A DNA stretch of 11,602 nt from Nitrososphaeraceae archaeon (GCA_025936955.1 JAICSL010000024.1:1-11602); one strand, 5' to 3'. Positions 1 to 7,508 are shown, counted from the first letter of the stretch. The notes: generated by a model from the sequence alone, not told the origin. Made by a program: numbers and translations.

Positions 1-558
1 GATAACGCCAGGTTCAATTATAACTATTCTAATCTTAAATGGTTCTAGCTCATAAGACATTGATTCACTCAAACCCTCTAATGCAAACTTCGTACTATGA
101 TATGCTGATAGACCAGGGATGCCAATACGCCCTCCAACTGAACTTACATTTACTATTGTACCAGCGTTCTGTTTCCTCATGACAGGAAGGACTTGCTGTG
201 TTACACGTACTACTCCAAAAAAGTTAGTTTGAAATTGTGCTTTTATCTCTTCTATTGATAAGTCTTCAAGAGCTCCTAAAAGGCCGTATCCTGCATTGTT
301 CACCAGTACATCAATCTTCTGGTTTTCTGCTACTACCTTATCAATTGCTTCTTTGACAGATATATCATCATTAACATCGAGTTGAACAACTTGCAAGGGC
401 AGTTTTTCTTTATTAGCTATTTGTATTATATTTTTTGATTTTTCAAGGTTACGCATAGATGCATAAGTATTAAATCCATTTCTGGCTAGTAGGAGGGATG
501 TTTCAAATCCTATGCCACTTGAGCTGCCTGTTACAAGAGCGACACTTTGTGATTTCAT
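1..558 (-). CDS. Short-chain dehydrogenase/reductase (SDR), 3' end cut by window edge
   Basis: NAD(P)-dependent oxidoreductase of the classical SDR family; substrate unknown, probably cytoplasmic. I translated 186 residues with no stop from ATG at 558 to base 1, so the C-terminal third lies outside the window. Visible landmarks are the Rossmann nucleotide-binding motif TGSSSGIG (residues 10-17), the structural NNAG (87-90), catalytic Ser in NVSS (137-140), the catalytic pair in YHSTK (Tyr153, Lys157) and the EPG segment after strand 6 (182-184). Asp61 ends the LQVVQLDV strand. The order and spacing are those of an intact classical SDR of about 250-280 residues. The start is supported by a TATA box at 585-592, which places transcription initiation almost on the ATG (leaderless). 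The family is certain; the specific reaction cannot be read from the sequence. Confidence 0.93.
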   Translation of the reverse strand, partial: MKSQSVALVTGSSSGIGFETSLLLARNGFNTYASMRNLEKSKNIIQIANKEKLPLQVVQLDVNDDISVKEAIDKVVAENQKIDVLVNNAGYGLLGALEDLSIEEIKAQFQTNFFGVVRVTQQVLPVMRKQNAGTIVNVSSVGGRIGIPGLSAYHSTKFALEGLSESMSYELEPFKIRIVIIEPGVI

Positions 559-584
559 AATTATACTAACTATAAAAATGCAAG

Positions 585-592
585 TATATAAA
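585..592 (-). promoter_or_regulatory. TATA box of the SDR gene
   Basis: On the minus strand this reads TTTATATA, close to the archaeal box A consensus. Its centre is about 30 nt upstream of the ATG at 558, which predicts a leaderless or near-leaderless mRNA. Confidence 0.6.
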
Positions 593-972
593 TGGATAAG
601 TAACTAGATCGTAAGTTATTGGTTCTTTCGAGAGCCATCATACTCGGACATCAACTAGTATATTATACATGAGCGTAGATCCAGTTTCTGGACTATATTT
701 ACTACTACAGCAATCAGCAATGGCCTTTGTTCTTTAATCCATAGTATACGCTATTATTGCTAGTGAACTATACTATAAAACGCTTATTTAAATTCCTATA
801 TACGAGACCTTATAATAATAAAATAAATTGTCAGCATAGACTACTGCTGGTTATAAATTATATGTGTGCAATATGACATTTAATTCACTCGATCTAGATG
901 CACCTTGTTCTATTTCGTTACAAATTGGAGACCATTCACGAAGCGTACTAGCTTAATCAAATAGGCTAGGGT
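593..972. other. Intergenic region, no gene recognised
   Basis: AT-rich spacer between the SDR promoter and the 3' end of the peptidase gene. I found only very short frames, for example a 22-codon frame on the plus strand at 669-737, none with a credible promoter or recognisable product. A T-rich stretch on the minus strand around 811-826 could end transcription of the upstream peptidase gene, but it is not a clean oligo-T run. Confidence 0.5.
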
Positions 973-2472
973 TCAGAACCCAAGGTATTTAGTCTCTATA
1001 TAGGTAACAAAGTAATCAGGGTTATAGACTTCATTCAAGGTATTCTTAAGAAGTACTTTGGGGGCATATACAGATCCATGCTGATGTATTTTCAATCTCA
1101 ACCATTTCCTAATAGGCTCGAAATTACCCTTCTTGATGTCTTCCTCGTAACCCTCCAGGTCTTCGCGCATCTTTGAAGCAATGATCGCTGAAACCAAGTT
1201 TCCCAAAGTGTATGTGGGGAAATAGCCAAAGAGGCCACTGCTCCAATGTGTATCTTGAAGCACTCCCTGCGAATCCTTAGTTGGTCTCACTCCAAGCAGC
1301 TGCTCCATTCTATCGTTCCAGAATTCAGGAATCTCAGAGACTCGGAGCTCATCTCCAAATATTTTTTTCTCTATCTCATATCTTATTGCTATATGGAGAT
1401 TATAAGTAACTTCATCGGCGTCAACTCGTATATAATCAGCCTTGACGTTATTGAAATAAAAGTACAATTCGTCATCTGTTGCTTGGTTTGCGAAACTTAC
1501 TTGCTTTCTAATCAATGGAGATATTAAGTGAACAAAAGGCAGGCTTCTGCCCACAATATTTTCCCAAAACCTTGATTGGGATTCATGTAGCGCAAGCGAA
1601 GATCCGCCTTCAAGAGGAGTAACAGACAATGACTGATCGCATTGTAGATCATACAAGGCATGACCAGCTTCATGAATAGTACTAGATATCGACTTCTTGA
1701 AATCAGTCCCTTCATACCGAGTAGTTATTCTGACGTCGTTGAGGCCAATAGTCTCAGTGAAAGGATGAGTAGATACATCCATTCTGAAACGTTTCATGTT
1801 GTATTGCATGAGAGTCAGAATATCATGATTAAGCTCGTCAACTTTTTGGATATCATACCTTGATTTTCCAAGTTTGCTCTCTTTGCAGAACGAGCTACTT
1901 GAATCTACAAGTTTTTTCAGAATCTTCTGAATACGCGGAGTCAATGCACCGAATACTTTATCCAAGTCATCTACTGTTAGATCTTCTTCGAAGGTATCTA
2001 AAAGCGCATCATATGGATGCTTTACATAACCTATCTTCTCAGCGATTTGCTTCTTTATATCTATCATTTTCTTCAAATGAGGTTCATACATCCTGAAGAC
2101 AGATTTTTCTCTCGCTTCCCTCCATGCCATGTTTCCCCTTATTCTTTCCAGAGATTCTGCTTCAGTCAACTCTTTGGGTATCCTGATCTGCTTGGTTATT
2201 TCTCTGTTAAGTACTCGTATAATGCCCTTCTCTATGTCACTAAGGCTCCTCAGTTTCTTCGCTGACTCGACAAGACCAATAAAATCTTTGTTTAGCATAA
2301 GATCCTTGTGTAGCATGTGAAGTTGAGAATCAGCTACTCCTCTTTCTTCCGTGCCTTCCCTAGGCATATAAGTCTCAAAGTCCCAACTCATTAGAGAAAG
2401 GGCATGTTTTAGCGACCACACTGGTTTGTAAGCATTGAGAATCTGATTCATAACAGAGTTCTCGCATCTCAT
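973..2472 (-). CDS. M32 family metallocarboxypeptidase (Taq carboxypeptidase type)
   Basis: Zinc carboxypeptidase that removes C-terminal residues from peptides with broad specificity; cytoplasmic, with no signal peptide. The protein is 499 residues, the usual M32 length. The zinc site is HEAGH (His267, Glu268, His271) with the third ligand Glu297 in HES, 30 residues after His267, the same spacing as I recall for the Thermus enzyme. Other M32 signatures are DVRITTRY (246-253), IRVDADEVTYNLHI (348-361) and HWSSGLFGYFPTYTLGN (409-425). The N-terminal helix (residues 8-40) ends in LMSWDFETYMP. The ATG at 2472 overlaps the stop of a six-codon frame; ATG at 2451 (residue 8) is an alternative start. 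A TATA box lies at 2524-2533. The gene reads more GC-rich than its neighbours, as expected for a conserved housekeeping enzyme in an otherwise loose region. Confidence 0.96.
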   Translation of the reverse strand: MRCENSVMNQILNAYKPVWSLKHALSLMSWDFETYMPREGTEERGVADSQLHMLHKDLMLNKDFIGLVESAKKLRSLSDIEKGIIRVLNREITKQIRIPKELTEAESLERIRGNMAWREAREKSVFRMYEPHLKKMIDIKKQIAEKIGYVKHPYDALLDTFEEDLTVDDLDKVFGALTPRIQKILKKLVDSSSSFCKESKLGKSRYDIQKVDELNHDILTLMQYNMKRFRMDVSTHPFTETIGLNDVRITTRYEGTDFKKSISSTIHEAGHALYDLQCDQSLSVTPLEGGSSLALHESQSRFWENIVGRSLPFVHLISPLIRKQVSFANQATDDELYFYFNNVKADYIRVDADEVTYNLHIAIRYEIEKKIFGDELRVSEIPEFWNDRMEQLLGVRPTKDSQGVLQDTHWSSGLFGYFPTYTLGNLVSAIIASKMREDLEGYEEDIKKGNFEPIRKWLRLKIHQHGSVYAPKVLLKNTLNEVYNPDYFVTYIETKYLGF

Positions 2473-2489
2473 TTTGTCACACCTTCCAT
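2469..2489 (-). promoter_or_regulatory. Possible six-codon upstream frame overlapping the peptidase start
   Basis: An ATG at 2489 opens a frame encoding MEGVTK, and its TGA shares two bases with the ATG of the carboxypeptidase (ATGA overlap). The same stretch contains GGAAGGTG, which could act as a weak Shine-Dalgarno sequence. This could be a translated leader that couples to the gene, or chance. The predicted transcript start near 2502 would include it. Confidence 0.25.
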
Positions 2490-2523
2490 GAATTCAATCA
2501 CTTTCTTGTTAATACTCCATTTG

Positions 2524-2533
2524 ATTATATACC
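2524..2533 (-). promoter_or_regulatory. TATA box of the carboxypeptidase gene
   Basis: On the minus strand this reads GGTATATAAT. A start about 26 nt downstream of its centre (near 2502) leaves a leader of roughly 30 nt before ATG 2472. A second AT-rich candidate at 2541-2550 is less well formed. Confidence 0.5.
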
Positions 2534-2606
2534 TTGATGTCATATATTTTCTGTAGCTATTTATAAAAAAATGAGTATAAAATAAAAAACCATTGTTACC
2601 ATTTCG

Positions 2607-2692
2607 TATCATATAGTATCATTCATTTATCACTTCTATTATATTGATACCATTACTTGTAATCTACTATCATATATCACCGTTTATTATCA
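2607..2692. repeat. Cluster of TATCA pentamers upstream of the peptidase promoter
   Basis: Six TATCA on the plus strand (2607, 2617, 2628, 2668, 2675, 2688) and one inverted TGATA (2645-2649) fall within 86 bp. The nonamer TATCATATA occurs twice (2607 and 2668). The first three are spaced by 10 and 11 bp, about one helical turn. The cluster lies about 75-160 bp upstream of the peptidase TATA box, in a 437-bp gap that otherwise holds no gene. It may be a regulator binding array or simple AT-rich degeneracy. Confidence 0.35.
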
Positions 2693-2739
2693 ACCAATTT
2701 AGCCGAACCCAAAATAGGGTTATGTAAACCGTGGATTGT

Positions 2740-2746
2740 AAAAAAA
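2740..2746 (-). terminator. Oligo-T tract downstream of the fusion sensor gene
   Basis: There are seven consecutive T on the minus strand, about 165 nt after the stop of the 2910-4700 gene and before the peptidase promoter. Archaeal termination commonly uses such T runs without a hairpin. The distance is long, so the assignment is tentative. Confidence 0.3.
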
Positions 2747-2909
2747 TTTGTATTAATTATGTAATAATGAATATGATGGAAAAATCAAAATTATAACACT
2801 TTTAATTATAGTGGGCATTTATATATCAGCCAGCATTTACTAGACTCTTTTAGAGATCTATAAGAAACGAAGGAGAATTAGACTTCTATTACTTAAGAAC
2901 ATGCATCAG

Positions 2910-4700
2910 CTACTCCTCCATAACTGATTTCAATAGAACTACTCCCCAGAAGCGATTACCTAATTGAATTGGCTGATAAATTGATAATATTTTTGTACCA
3001 TTAACTGTCTCAAATGTCGATCCTGCATATCCATTTCTTAATGCTTTTACACTGTTAAGATAACTAAAATCTTGTAATTTAGTTGAAGAAATGTTGTTAT
3101 TACTTGCAGATGAAGAATGAGAAGGAGAATAATTTACTATTGCTGTACCATTATGGTCAACAACAACTATTCTTTCATCGTTTGTAAGATTCAAGTTTTT
3201 TATACTTTCTTGTATACTTGGTAAATCTAATATTCCAACCCAATATCCAGAAATTACTTTATTGGCGGTCTTACTAGTAGTAGTATTATTATTATCTGGA
3301 GGAGCATATACAGGAGTTGCTATTGCTATCGCCGGCGCATGAATAGAAGCTGATATAAATACGGCACTTATGTAAGTGCTGTTAGTGGCTGTTACACCCT
3401 TATACCAATCTCTATCTGCATAGTTTAATCTAGGAAGCTGCTGTTGATATGAAAATGGTTCTCCAAAGTATATGTCTGCATTTGGAATAAGATAGTATAT
3501 GTTCTTCATATCCTTATCTCGCGCAAGAATATCTTGAGCTATTCTTCTTTTTTGCACATCGATATTAGCTGGAATCCCCATGTACTTTTTATTTATAAAA
3601 TTTGCAAATGATACATTTTGAATAATAGGGTCTTTGCTTGTTATCTCCAAAAGGTTAACCGCATCATGCAGTCGGTTACTAACCATATCAGCTAATAGTT
3701 TTACGACATTGTTCTGTGCAACTGCAGTTGTTGTTGTCGTAGTTGTTATTGTTAACATATTTTTTTGTTTGTTAATTATCGGATTCTGGTGTGAGTAAGA
3801 ATAATCAGAAGTATAATGACTATAGCCAATTGTTGAATTGTTGTTGTTTACTGTCAAATCATAAGTTGTTTCAAAATCCCATCCAGTTGGAAATGCAAAT
3901 GAAGAACTACTGCTACTATCATTATTACTAGTACTAGCGTTATTGGAGATTCCTCTTGCTCTTTCTTGTTGTACTCCGCCCTTAAAAGTTATTTTATGAC
4001 TACCGTCGGAAATAGGTTTTAAGAAAACCCAATTACCATCTGCTATTGCTTGTGTAGTGACATTAGGTGGTAGTCCAAGGATATTATTTTGGGGCAGAGT
4101 AAAACTGAAAGGTGGTGACTGGATACGATATTTATGTAGATTGGATATAGGAACTCCATCCACAGTTGCATTAAGTGTAATAACTTGATCCTGAATAGTT
4201 TTGGCACATAGACGTAATTCTGATAAAGTCTTTAGATTTGGAAATTCAGCAAAAGAACATTCCGAATTCAAAATAGGAAATAAGATGGCTTTTCCAGGCG
4301 GAATATCGCACTTCCGATTAACAGTATGTCCATATGTACCTGCTAAAAACCATACCGGACCATTTTGTTTTTGAGCACAATTTTTGCCTGTATCATCGTA
4401 TGCAGGGTTGACATCTTTTGGTATCAGATATCCCCATTGCCACCATTTGGCAGTCCATTCGCTATATGTTAGGCCATAGGGTTTGGAGTCTGCTGAAAAA
4501 ACCGCTATTGGTAGGCTATTATTAGCATTGTTATAATTAGTATCATTACTAGAAGAATAGTGACTACCATTATTAGTTTGGAACCCAAAAGATAGAGAAG
4601 GAGTTAAGACCATGGCCGCAGATAAAACCAGTATAGATAGATAAAGCATGGTAGCTATTGCAAATCCATTCTTTTTCTGATTTCTTTGTATTATTGGCAT
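2910..4700 (-). CDS. Secreted fusion protein: EWTAKWWQW-motif domain plus dCache sensor domain, no output domain
   Basis: Extracytoplasmic protein of unknown function. I chose ATG 4700 (596 residues); a TTG at 4721 adds seven. Numbering here uses the longer form (603). Residues 10-45 are a basic stretch followed by a hydrophobic segment (signal peptide or anchor). Residues 48-70 are Asn/Ser-rich. Residues 75-291 form a compact domain marked by YSEWTAKWWQW (86-96), GPVWFLAGT (121-129), PPGKAILFP (141-149), paired cysteines C115, C138, C155 and C172, and TYDLTV at its end; I have seen this motif set in standalone exported proteins but know no function. A linker rich in Asn, Ser, Tyr and Thr (292-337) leads to a two-lobe Cache region (338-600) with NYADRDWYKGV (433-443) and a distal lobe starting IVVVDHNGTAIV. 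The protein stops right where the second membrane helix of a receptor would begin, so it cannot signal across the membrane by itself. There is no clear operon partner. Confidence 0.85.
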   Translation of the reverse strand: MPIIQRNQKKNGFAIATMLYLSILVLSAAMVLTPSLSFGFQTNNGSHYSSSNDTNYNNANNSLPIAVFSADSKPYGLTYSEWTAKWWQWGYLIPKDVNPAYDDTGKNCAQKQNGPVWFLAGTYGHTVNRKCDIPPGKAILFPILNSECSFAEFPNLKTLSELRLCAKTIQDQVITLNATVDGVPISNLHKYRIQSPPFSFTLPQNNILGLPPNVTTQAIADGNWVFLKPISDGSHKITFKGGVQQERARGISNNASTSNNDSSSSSSFAFPTGWDFETTYDLTVNNNNSTIGYSHYTSDYSYSHQNPIINKQKNMLTITTTTTTTAVAQNNVVKLLADMVSNRLHDAVNLLEITSKDPIIQNVSFANFINKKYMGIPANIDVQKRRIAQDILARDKDMKNIYYLIPNADIYFGEPFSYQQQLPRLNYADRDWYKGVTATNSTYISAVFISASIHAPAIAIATPVYAPPDNNNTTTSKTANKVISGYWVGILDLPSIQESIKNLNLTNDERIVVVDHNGTAIVNYSPSHSSSASNNNISSTKLQDFSYLNSVKALRNGYAGSTFETVNGTKILSIYQPIQLGNRFWGVVLLKSVMEE

Positions 4701-5014
4701 AGTTGTAATTGCTCTCCACAATAATTGTATCTATAGTAAAAAGATTTCCTTTTCTGGTTCTGTCAGCTTAGCGTTTGATAATTTAGATGTAAACTGTAGT
4801 TTTATTATCGAAAAAATAATGGACAGGATCACTTAGTGTTATTGAACCTAGAAGATAGTAGAACAGTTTTGCCTTCATGCAAATTGGCGGATAAGAACAA
4901 ATTGTCAAATGTTTTTCTTTCTTTTTATCCAAGCTTTTATTACAAAAATAATGAGTAATAGTAGCAAACTGATTGCATTTTTATTTCTCTTTTCAATCCT
5001 TCCAGAAGAGAACT
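4701..5014. other. Intergenic region between divergent genes
   Basis: This region separates the minus-strand fusion sensor from the plus-strand four-cysteine gene and must hold both promoters. For the minus-strand gene the only candidate is a weak TTTTTACTATAG-like element near 4731-4742, which would give a leader of about 10 nt before ATG 4700. I see no coding frame or repeat in the rest. Confidence 0.45.
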
Positions 5015-5022
5015 CTTTTTAT
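5015..5022 (+). promoter_or_regulatory. TATA-like box of the four-cysteine gene
   Basis: TTTTTATC within CTCTTTTTATCC is centred about 35 nt before ATG 5054, predicting a transcript start near 5045 and a leader of about 9 nt. Confidence 0.5.
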
Positions 5023-5053
5023 CCTTAGAGTTCGTGCTTGGAAGCGAGATTAG

Positions 5054-5311
5054 ATGACAACCACAGCAGGAGGTACCAAAGATACATTAAAAAGAATTAC
5101 ATGGCAATCAGAGAATTGTTTATCATGTAAATGGTTCTCACCCTCTGATCCTATTAATACGGACATCCTAACGAATGGTAGATGCGTCCAATCCGAACTC
5201 AAGAAATTCAACCTTATTATTTCTGGCAGGGATTGGTGCAACCTATTTGGTGAAATCTCTCAAGAACAAATAGATCAAATGCAAGAGAAGGCGATGCAAA
5301 GCGAACAATAG
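5054..5311 (+). CDS. Small four-cysteine protein, possible metal-binding, unknown function
   Basis: This is an 85-residue cytoplasmic protein with no signal peptide or membrane segment. It has a CxxC pair (Cys22, Cys25 in NCLSCKWF), then Cys44 (NGRC) and Cys62 (GRDWC), followed by an acidic, glutamine-rich helix (69-85). A CxxC plus two spaced cysteines suits one zinc or iron-sulfur site. The ISGRDWCNLF stretch looks conserved in style, and I believe similar small proteins occur in related archaea, but I cannot name a family. It is one of few plus-strand genes here, has its own TATA-like box (5015-5022) and is followed by a T7 tract (5345-5351), so it is probably monocistronic. Coding confidence is good because Cys, Trp and Gly positions look protein-like and promoter, start, stop and terminator line up; the overlapping minus-strand frame has no such support. 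Confidence 0.75.
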   Translation: MTTTAGGTKDTLKRITWQSENCLSCKWFSPSDPINTDILTNGRCVQSELKKFNLIISGRDWCNLFGEISQEQIDQMQEKAMQSEQ

Positions 5312-5344
5312 ATGGCTAAAAGAGATAAAAACAGTATTCCAGTA

Positions 5345-5351
5345 TTTTTTT
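5345..5351 (+). terminator. Oligo-T terminator of the four-cysteine gene
   Basis: Seven T in a row start 34 nt after the stop codon at 5311. This is a typical archaeal hairpin-independent termination signal. Confidence 0.5.
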
Positions 5352-5391
5352 CAAAAAGAATGAATGACCATCATATGCTCTGCTAGGTATA

Positions 5392-5457
5392 GATTGGATT
5401 GGAATGTTCAAACCCGGAGGGATGTGAATCAAATTTGACTCAATTCGCCCACTCAAA
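5392..5457 (+). repeat. Diverged third copy of the dispersed repeat
   Basis: TTGGATTGGAATG (5394-5406) followed, after an insertion-like stretch, by AAATTTGACTCAATT and CGCCCACTC (5431-5453) mirrors the order of the two better copies at 7615 and 10027. Translated from the ATC at 5428, one frame gives FDSIRP, matching FDSISPP of the copy at 10027. Identity is patchy, so relatedness is likely but not certain. Confidence 0.4.
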
Positions 5458-5480
5458 TGTGGTAAAAATGATGTGAATTG

Positions 5481-6102
5481 TTATTTTTTATTACCATTTC
5501 TTTTGTCAACACCATTTTTAATGTCCTGTGGTAAACTGTCATAGAATCCTTGGACCCTTCTTGGTCTAGTAATCATGTCCTCAATTACTAAATTAACAAG
5601 TCCAAATAATGAAATTGCTGTGTTATAGTAGTCTACATCAATAAGACCCAATTGATGTACTGCATTGTTTCCTATCACTTAAATAATCAAGAGATTGCTG
5701 TATTATAACTGGCAGCCTCTGTTTTTGAATACCGATTTTACTGATGAGCCTTTGATCTTCCTTAAATCTGTTGTCAAGTATAGCCTTAACTAAACTTTCT
5801 ATTCTACTCTTAACAGTGCTGCGGCACTTCTTGGGATAAAGATACAATGCGTCTAGCTTCAATGTAAGTTTCTTTTACTTCTTGTGGCAGAACGGGATAA
5901 AACGGAGGGGCCATTGACTTGAGGGTGTATCATTTCTTCGTCTATCCACACAATATATTTTTTGCATTGATGACATATAGCAAACCAAACTTTGTCTAAC
6001 GTTTCATCGCGATTACCATATGGTACAGGCAGACTGAGGATACAAGTTGAATTTTTCCAGTCCTGATGAGAACAAACATTACATAGTGGACAGCTAAGTC
6101 AT
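5481..6102 (-). pseudogene. DUF4145 protein gene, broken by multiple frameshifts
   Basis: Reading three minus-strand frames in turn rebuilds a full-length DUF4145 protein of about 205 residues. The order is: a zinc-ribbon-like start CPLC...HQDW, then CHQC and KKYIVWIDEE (6092 to about 5915); shift near 5914 to APPFYPVLPQEVKETYIEAR; shift near 5834 to SPRSAAALLRVE; shift near 5802 to IESLVKAILDNRFKEDQ and QRLPVIIQQSLDYL; shift at about 5678 to VIGNNAVHQLGLID, LFGLVNLVIEDMI and FYDSLPQDIKNG, ending at TAA 5481-5483. SPRSAAALLR, IGNNAVH and LFxLxNxVIEDMI are hallmarks of the family. The presumed ATG at 6102 is itself followed by an in-frame TAG, so there are at least four frameshifts plus a start-region lesion. 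DUF4145 proteins often occur near or fused to restriction and defence enzymes, but no partner is present here. Other genes in the window are intact, so assembly error is an unlikely cause. Confidence 0.85.
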
Positions 6103-6140
6103 TTCGCTTAAATTCTGTAGATACATACGGAAGCATACAT

Positions 6141-6161
6141 AATCCTATTAGTCGTAGGATT
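6141..6161 (-). terminator. Perfect 7-bp inverted repeat after the dCache receptor gene
   Basis: AATCCTA and TAGGATT form a perfect 7-bp stem with a 7-nt loop, about 50 nt beyond the receptor's stop (6212) and just upstream of the DUF4145 remnant. It may be a 3'-end hairpin or a dyad operator for the former DUF4145 promoter. No oligo-T follows directly. Confidence 0.35.
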
Positions 6162-6211
6162 GAATAAGATTAGACCCTCTCATAGATAAATTCACTTATT
6201 CTATATCACTT

Positions 6212-7477
6212 CTAAAATGGCATATTTTTATAAGATTTTGATTCAGAATCGAAATATAAAGGCTCCAGTTCCTTTTCTACAAGCGTTAGATGATCTCTAA
6301 TCTCGTCATTAGATAGTTCTAATTCCATTGTTCTTCTATGAACTTCTCGTCGTAGAAGAGTATTCCATTTGATAAGAAATACAATCAAAACTACAATTGC
6401 TACAGTAGCACCTGCAAGCAACGAAAATGTCTGTATTCTTTGTGAAAGGAGAACATGGTCAACATCAGAATATATTGTAGAAGTAGGTCTTACTACAAAA
6501 ACAAAATAAGATGGCTTTCCAGACAGAATTACAGGATAACCTGTGTTTATCCTTTCACCACTTCCAAAGTCATATACAGCATATCCTGGTCTAGCTGAGA
6601 ATACTTTGTGGTATAGATCGTTCTGTATCTGATTATAGCGGAAGAATTCTTGAACATCATTTGCAAAAAAGTTCTTTCCTAACAGTTGTGTCCTTGGAGT
6701 AGCTATGTAGTTTTTGTTTTTATCATATGCGACTAGGAACTGCGAATTTATATTGTAAATATTTTCATAATTGGACAAGAATTGTATAATGGGAACAGTT
6801 GCTCCTACCAATCCTAAATATTTCCCTGTTTGTGCATTTATTATAGGATAGACTATTCCTATTCTAGTTTTACCATCTAATCCTACATATCCATTAGAAA
6901 ATACTGGCGCTAGACTTTTTCGTGCTTGAGTTGCATATTCTTTCTGTGCGATATCGGTGCCCACAAATGTTTTTGCATCTCTTGCAGTAATGTCTGTGGT
7001 TACTATATTGTTATTGTTTACGATGAAAAGATGATCTGCTGTACCATGTATGTTCAAAAAGTTAACTTGCATTAACTTTTTCGTTTCGTTACTAGTAAAA
7101 TCTCCTTGCTGCAAATATATTGAATTTGATAAACCATCAAGTCTGGCTGTTACAAGACTTAGGTCTGATGCAATATGTTGAGAAAGATCTCTTGTTGCGA
7201 TAATCTGACGATCCCTTTGTTGAGCAAATAAATTATTTTTGACGATTCTTTCTGTACTGTCTTGGAAGTAAAAAAATAAGCCATACGATATTGATATAAT
7301 TAATAAAATGCTAATTATAGCAATTGCTTTAGCTCTCCCATAGAGTACGCTTTTAACCTTAAAACTTCTTCTTGCAATACCCTCTATGAGAGTAATTACT
7401 TGCTCGTGCATTATTGTTATTTCTCTTCTATCGAGACAAAGTCCATTCTTTAATTCTGAAATTATTCTTGTCTTCAT
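6212..7477 (-). CDS. Membrane-bound dCache receptor without kinase or methyl-accepting domain
   Basis: This 421-residue protein is laid out like the sensor half of a histidine kinase. A 50-residue cytoplasmic N terminus precedes membrane helix 1 (51-71). An extracytoplasmic double Cache domain (about 80-345) contains DHLFIVNNNN, TDITARDAK, ARKSLAPVFSNGYVG, IGIVYPI and GLVGATVPI in the distal lobe and QFLVAYDKNKNYIATP in the proximal lobe. Membrane helix 2 (351-369) is followed by a cytoplasmic coiled coil (370-405) with HRRTMELELSNDEI, the kind of helix that in related archaeal kinases leads into the phosphoacceptor domain. Here the protein ends at 421, before any HisKA domain. It is either a ligand sensor acting through a partner or a shortened kinase. 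A TATA box at 7509-7516 supports ATG 7477; ATG 7411 is an alternative. No kinase or regulator gene is adjacent. Confidence 0.88.
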   Translation of the reverse strand: MKTRIISELKNGLCLDRREITIMHEQVITLIEGIARRSFKVKSVLYGRAKAIAIISILLIISISYGLFFYFQDSTERIVKNNLFAQQRDRQIIATRDLSQHIASDLSLVTARLDGLSNSIYLQQGDFTSNETKKLMQVNFLNIHGTADHLFIVNNNNIVTTDITARDAKTFVGTDIAQKEYATQARKSLAPVFSNGYVGLDGKTRIGIVYPIINAQTGKYLGLVGATVPIIQFLSNYENIYNINSQFLVAYDKNKNYIATPRTQLLGKNFFANDVQEFFRYNQIQNDLYHKVFSARPGYAVYDFGSGERINTGYPVILSGKPSYFVFVVRPTSTIYSDVDHVLLSQRIQTFSLLAGATVAIVVLIVFLIKWNTLLRREVHRRTMELELSNDEIRDHLTLVEKELEPLYFDSESKSYKNMPF

Positions 7478-7508
7478 TAGGATAAAATAGATTGACTAAA
7501 TTGTAGTT

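Noticed and set aside
962..985. GGTTCAGAACC-like sequence resembling a tRNA T-loop
   Set aside because: It lies at the stop codon of the peptidase gene, and no acceptor, anticodon or D arm can be found around it.
1246..2320. Several plus-strand open frames of 63-93 codons inside the peptidase gene
   Set aside because: They are antisense shadows of a conserved M32 gene, with no family match and no promoters.
5050..5241. 63-codon minus-strand frame opposite the four-cysteine gene
   Set aside because: The plus strand has a cysteine pattern, promoter and terminator; this frame has none.
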